Made by a program: the position numbers and the translations under genes. DNA of 60,000 nt, from positions 9,551,387 through 9,611,386 of the forward strand of contig NC_064034.1 of assembly GCF_932526225.1 (NCBI RefSeq). The letters run 5' to 3'. The stretch is from Nematostella vectensis. Its lineage: Eukaryota; Cnidaria; Anthozoa; Actiniaria; Edwardsiidae. This document shows positions 56,501 to 60,000 of the stretch, one piece after another (position 1 is the stretch's first letter; each line of letters begins with the position of its first letter). The notes under the pieces were generated by a model that did not search any database, was not told where the DNA came from, and saw only the letters and a list, made by a program, of their open reading frames with translations.

Positions 56501-59500
56501 CAACAATGTTGCCCCAGGCTTCCCTAAAACAAGAGTATTCGGCGTGACTCCAAGGTCTTAAAGTTTGACAACGATATCATGGACACGACAAAGTATTCGT
56601 ATTCTGCGGTTGAGACCTCAGCCGAAATCACAGTTACGAAAACTCAGACAACCTCTCAACAAATTAGCGTCCACCACTGGCATTTCTTAACGTTAGTAAA
56701 TGAATAGCGGGCTCCTGTGGTTAACAAATTCCTATGTTAGAGGTGTAGGGGACGGTGCTAAATGCGGAAAAAGATAAAAGGAAATACTTCGCCATCACTC
56801 GTTTTCAGCTGCTTTGGGCTGCGCGCTCAGCATCGCCACAGTACCCCCGAGCCGCCCTGTGTTTTTTTAGGCTTTCTGGGCAAAATCAATGCCTGCGAAA
56901 AAGCCTAAAGTTTAAAGCAAAGGCATCACTTACCTAAATTCTGGTGTCATTTCCTCGAGTCTAACTTTGATGAATCCGTCTTTTAGCTCGATACCCTCAC
57001 TCGTGGTAATATTAGTCACGTGATACTTGGCGTACGACGGTAACTCGCTCAATGACTTGTTCCTGACAATGATCGCTTTTTCTACGGGACCAGGCCGTAC
57101 AGTGATAAACCTAAGTGACAAGTGCGTCTTGTAAATAAAAAAAAACGCCCGTAAAAAGCCCTGGCCGAGAGTGGCCAGGCCTGGGTGAGGTCTCGTCTCC
57201 CAAGCACGAGGACCAGGACTTGTAATGTGAACTGAACATTTGATCATGCGCATTTGTTCATGTCTCGCGATGTTAATTTGCGCTATCTAACTGCTATCCA
57301 TTCATTTCGAGTTCGAGTTCGAGTTCGTTACTGTTAAATATGCTAATTACATTTGATTAATTGTACTTTATTGTAGTGCTTACTTGTATATCTGACTCAC
57401 CTGTAATCCAGTCTATACTGCGAAAGGTTGAATTAAACTCATTATTATTTTTATGAATGTTGCAAATGAAACGACTCAAAATAAAAACAATAAAAACACA
57501 TTCTTTTTATTGATTGAATAACTGAGATTTGGGCCTTTATGAACGGAGCTCGAAAAGCGGATACCCTTCCGACATTCTGCGATTCCTGATTTAAAACGTT
57601 TGAGCCAAACAGTACATCTGAATCTCCATGATCATATTTTTTAGCACCTCCATTAATAACACATCTCGAGTCTCTATAAATAGAACCGCCATTAACTGAA
57701 CATTTATCCGGTCACACCTCGATTGATTGAACACCTTTTTCGGTCACGAAGTCAACAGAGATTCCATTGTATAGCATATAGCATATATCATATATCATAT
57801 ATCATAGTATAAATTATGTAATAGCATATATCTACCTCGGCTCACTAGAGTCTTTTGCCTTAACCCTGATCAGCAGCTGAACTCTCCCATCATTCGCCCG
57901 ATCGACAAACATGTTGGAGTCAGTCCTAGTAAGTGTGTGAGTGTCAGTGTGCTCGGGTTCGCTTTCCTGTCCATCTTCCTTGCCGATCCATATGTACTTC
58001 TGCGGTTTTGTACCCGTGTCGTATGTAGCCAGCATCACCCCTGTGTGCTTTTCCGAAGGATGTATTCCTAGAAGTGTGCCATCACCCTCGACCGTGTTTG
58101 CCTTCCACCATCCCCAGTTGCCTAAAGTGACAAGACTTTTGATTATTTGAAAAAAAAAGAAAAGATAATCGCAAGAGTTTTCATATAAAGAGATGCACGA
58201 TGTTAAATACACTATTAAGGAACGAAAACACTTGCCGATTCATCAGACTCCGTATACGCTCATTTTGGGGTTTGACAAGAAGTAAAACTGCGCATTTCGG
58301 TTGAGTTTGGCGGGGCCTCAATTTTCACGTTGAATCTTTGTGCCTATAAAGGCGAAATAGAATGCTGCCTCCATTGATCAAGCGGAAAGTTATTTCTATG
58401 TCGCGACGGTTTTGACAAATTGCCTCGTTCTTGGCCAAGATGAAGTTTGGCTTGACATTCTTCGATTTGACAACACCGTACTGAAAAATTAGTCCCACCT
58501 CGAGCGAAAAGCGCAGTACAGAGCATGCCTAAAAGTCTACGCAACTAGCTCACCTACCAAGATTAGGAAACTAGAGGAAACAATTCCTTTAATGGTTATA
58601 GTTCGCCGCCACTACTAAGAAATCTTACAAGGGTTATGTCACTTTATTCGGCCATTGAGCTTGAGTATGTTTTCTTACACAGATTAGTGATTTCATCACA
58701 CTCTCCCTTCTAAAGCTCAGACATTTTCTACTCAGATATATATGTGTTTGTTGTACCACCTTGTCCCAGGCGTTCTATGCAGGTTTCCTCTCATTGGAGA
58801 TGAACCGTGAGACAGCCTGAGGTCTGGGGCAAGCTGCACCTGTGACGTCACACCTCTTGCCGCCCACAGAAAGCGCAATTAGGAACCCGGATAAGAACGC
58901 CTGGGACTATTTTGCCACTCTCGCATACATACCAATCTTCTGTAACCTGTCCACGTCTTCAGCTGTCAGAGCATCCACCCAATAACTTCTATTCTTGTCC
59001 AGTGTTACCTGTTCCGGTATATAAATACCAAGGTCCGCAGCCCTCTGATACTCGGTCACACTCAGACTGCCCAATTTCACAGGCTCATCCCCAACTGTCT
59101 TCTCCATCGTCACGTGATATGACGTCTTTGTTGGTGACGTCACGTGAATGTCTGACGTCACGCGTTCAGGCGGTGCGGAAGCGACAGGATCAATGGATAC
59201 TGGTGATGAGATGGGTTCGGATGAGCGTATCCGGGTAGGGATCGTGGGGTCAGGCTGTGGAAGAATGAATGGGTGAATAAGTCAGTATTTATTTTGTTGT
59301 TGTTTACATTATCATAAATTGTTTACTGTGTTTTATATCTCTACAACGCTAAGAGTAACACTAGAGTTGTGCAAACAATCATTTTACATCATTGGAATTT
59401 GGATAGGATTAACAAGATTTTTTAGACGACATAAATCCCATTTGTTGTGACTAACAAAAAAGTCATGGACTGACACGAACTTCATCACTAGAAGAATTCC

Positions 59501-60000
59501 ATCGTACTCTGTTGTGCACTAAAGCACTGCATTAGGCGCTTTGAAGCCTCATAAGGCAGAGCTGTGGCAGGCCTCGAAGTGTTTGGGGGGGGCAATACAG
59601 AGACATTAAGAATATATTGGGGGCACAGCCACGCCCCTACTCGTAATTTCCTAATTAGTTTGGTAAATGTTGGATAAGCTGTGGCACGTGCCCCAGTCTG
59701 TTCTTCCGCGTGCTTGTGTCGCGTCACGTATAAGTGAACTGATAGAAAGAAACTGGAGGAAAGCTCTGCTAGCGGGGTAGGCTGGAGGTGCTTTCACATA
59801 AGAACATGGAAACCAACTATACTCCAATAACTTCCCACAAAAGTCTTTGATCCCAAGAATGTGTTATGTTTTACCTTGTCATAGACTTCTCCTTCCAGTT
59901 CAAATTGCCTTGGTTCTAATCTCTTGCTCCTCATCTCGTATCTGTCCACCTTGGGCAAGTCTTTCTTGACCTCCACAGAAGGTCGTCCTTCATGCTCTGA
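53583..60000 (-). CDS. Unrecognised Ser-rich protein (copy B), 5' end outside window
   Basis: Exons, 5' to 3': 59875 to the window end (partial), 58933-59254, 57836-58121, 56934-57110, 56478-56523, 56292-56408, 55659-56120, 55506-55535, 55047-55232, 54691-54822, 53932-54197, 53583-53703. Every exon keeps its length, frame and splice sites. Only a few residues differ from copy A, for example AAGLGI to AADLGI, KYMWIG to KYIWIG, NITSSEG to NITTSEG, ETKKSK to ESKKSK, and SRPRSP to SKPRSP. The first, 391-codon exon lies beyond the window, so whether copy B is complete is unknown. The intact frame suggests a recent duplicate that may still be expressed. Confidence 0.85.

Larger units (their letters stand above)
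50619..60000. repeat. Tandem duplication, copy B (truncated by window)
   Basis: Direct copy of 37898 to about 47687, running off the window. Small insertions specific to B include about 26 bp near 52270 and about 22 bp near 54583. Confidence 0.9.

Noticed and set aside
50619-60000. Copy B as a decayed pseudogene
   Set aside because: All visible exons keep length, frame and splice sites, and the changes seen are substitutions of single residues.

Overview
The window is animal nuclear DNA. Genes are split by many short GT-AG introns, there are no operons, intergenic and intronic DNA is AT-rich, and the introns are full of minisatellites and small inverted-repeat elements. The intron-dense aldehyde oxidase-like gene, the two-exon class A GPCRs and the repeat style suggest a cnidarian, most likely an anthozoan such as a sea anemone. 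This assignment is inference, because no search could be run.

Layout. (1) 1-6.1 kb: possible exon fragments of unidentified genes, a minus-strand ORF with a hydrophobic N-terminus and an Arg/Asp-rich tail, a 1.47-kb TTAA-flanked piggyBac-like relic, a 284-bp tandem duplication and a perfect 36-bp hairpin. (2) About 6.2-28.04 kb, plus strand: a molybdo-flavoenzyme of the xanthine dehydrogenase/aldehyde oxidase family. I could join about 40 exons with consistent phases. They give two [2Fe-2S] domains, an FAD domain and a molybdopterin domain, about 1300 residues in all. (3) 28.05-38.3 kb, minus strand: class A GPCRs, each with one exon for the N-terminus, TM1 and start of TM2 and one for the rest. 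There are two complete genes (about 430 and 384 residues) and a further first exon without its own second exon. (4) 37.9-60 kb: a direct tandem duplication with a unit of about 12.7 kb. Each copy carries the orphan GPCR first exon and an unrecognised, Ser-rich, 13-exon minus-strand gene. Copy A is complete (1158 codons). Copy B runs off the window end.

The most unusual signal is in the aldehyde oxidase-like gene. At least seven of its intronic tandem arrays are built from copies of the gene's own exon-intron junctions, so they carry rows of decoy splice donors or acceptors. One array has a 33-bp period that stays in frame with the exon, so alternative donor use would insert multiples of 11 residues. 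A second system worth testing is the GPCR cluster: four first exons share the same donor phase but only two second exons are present, an arrangement that could allow alternative first exons.
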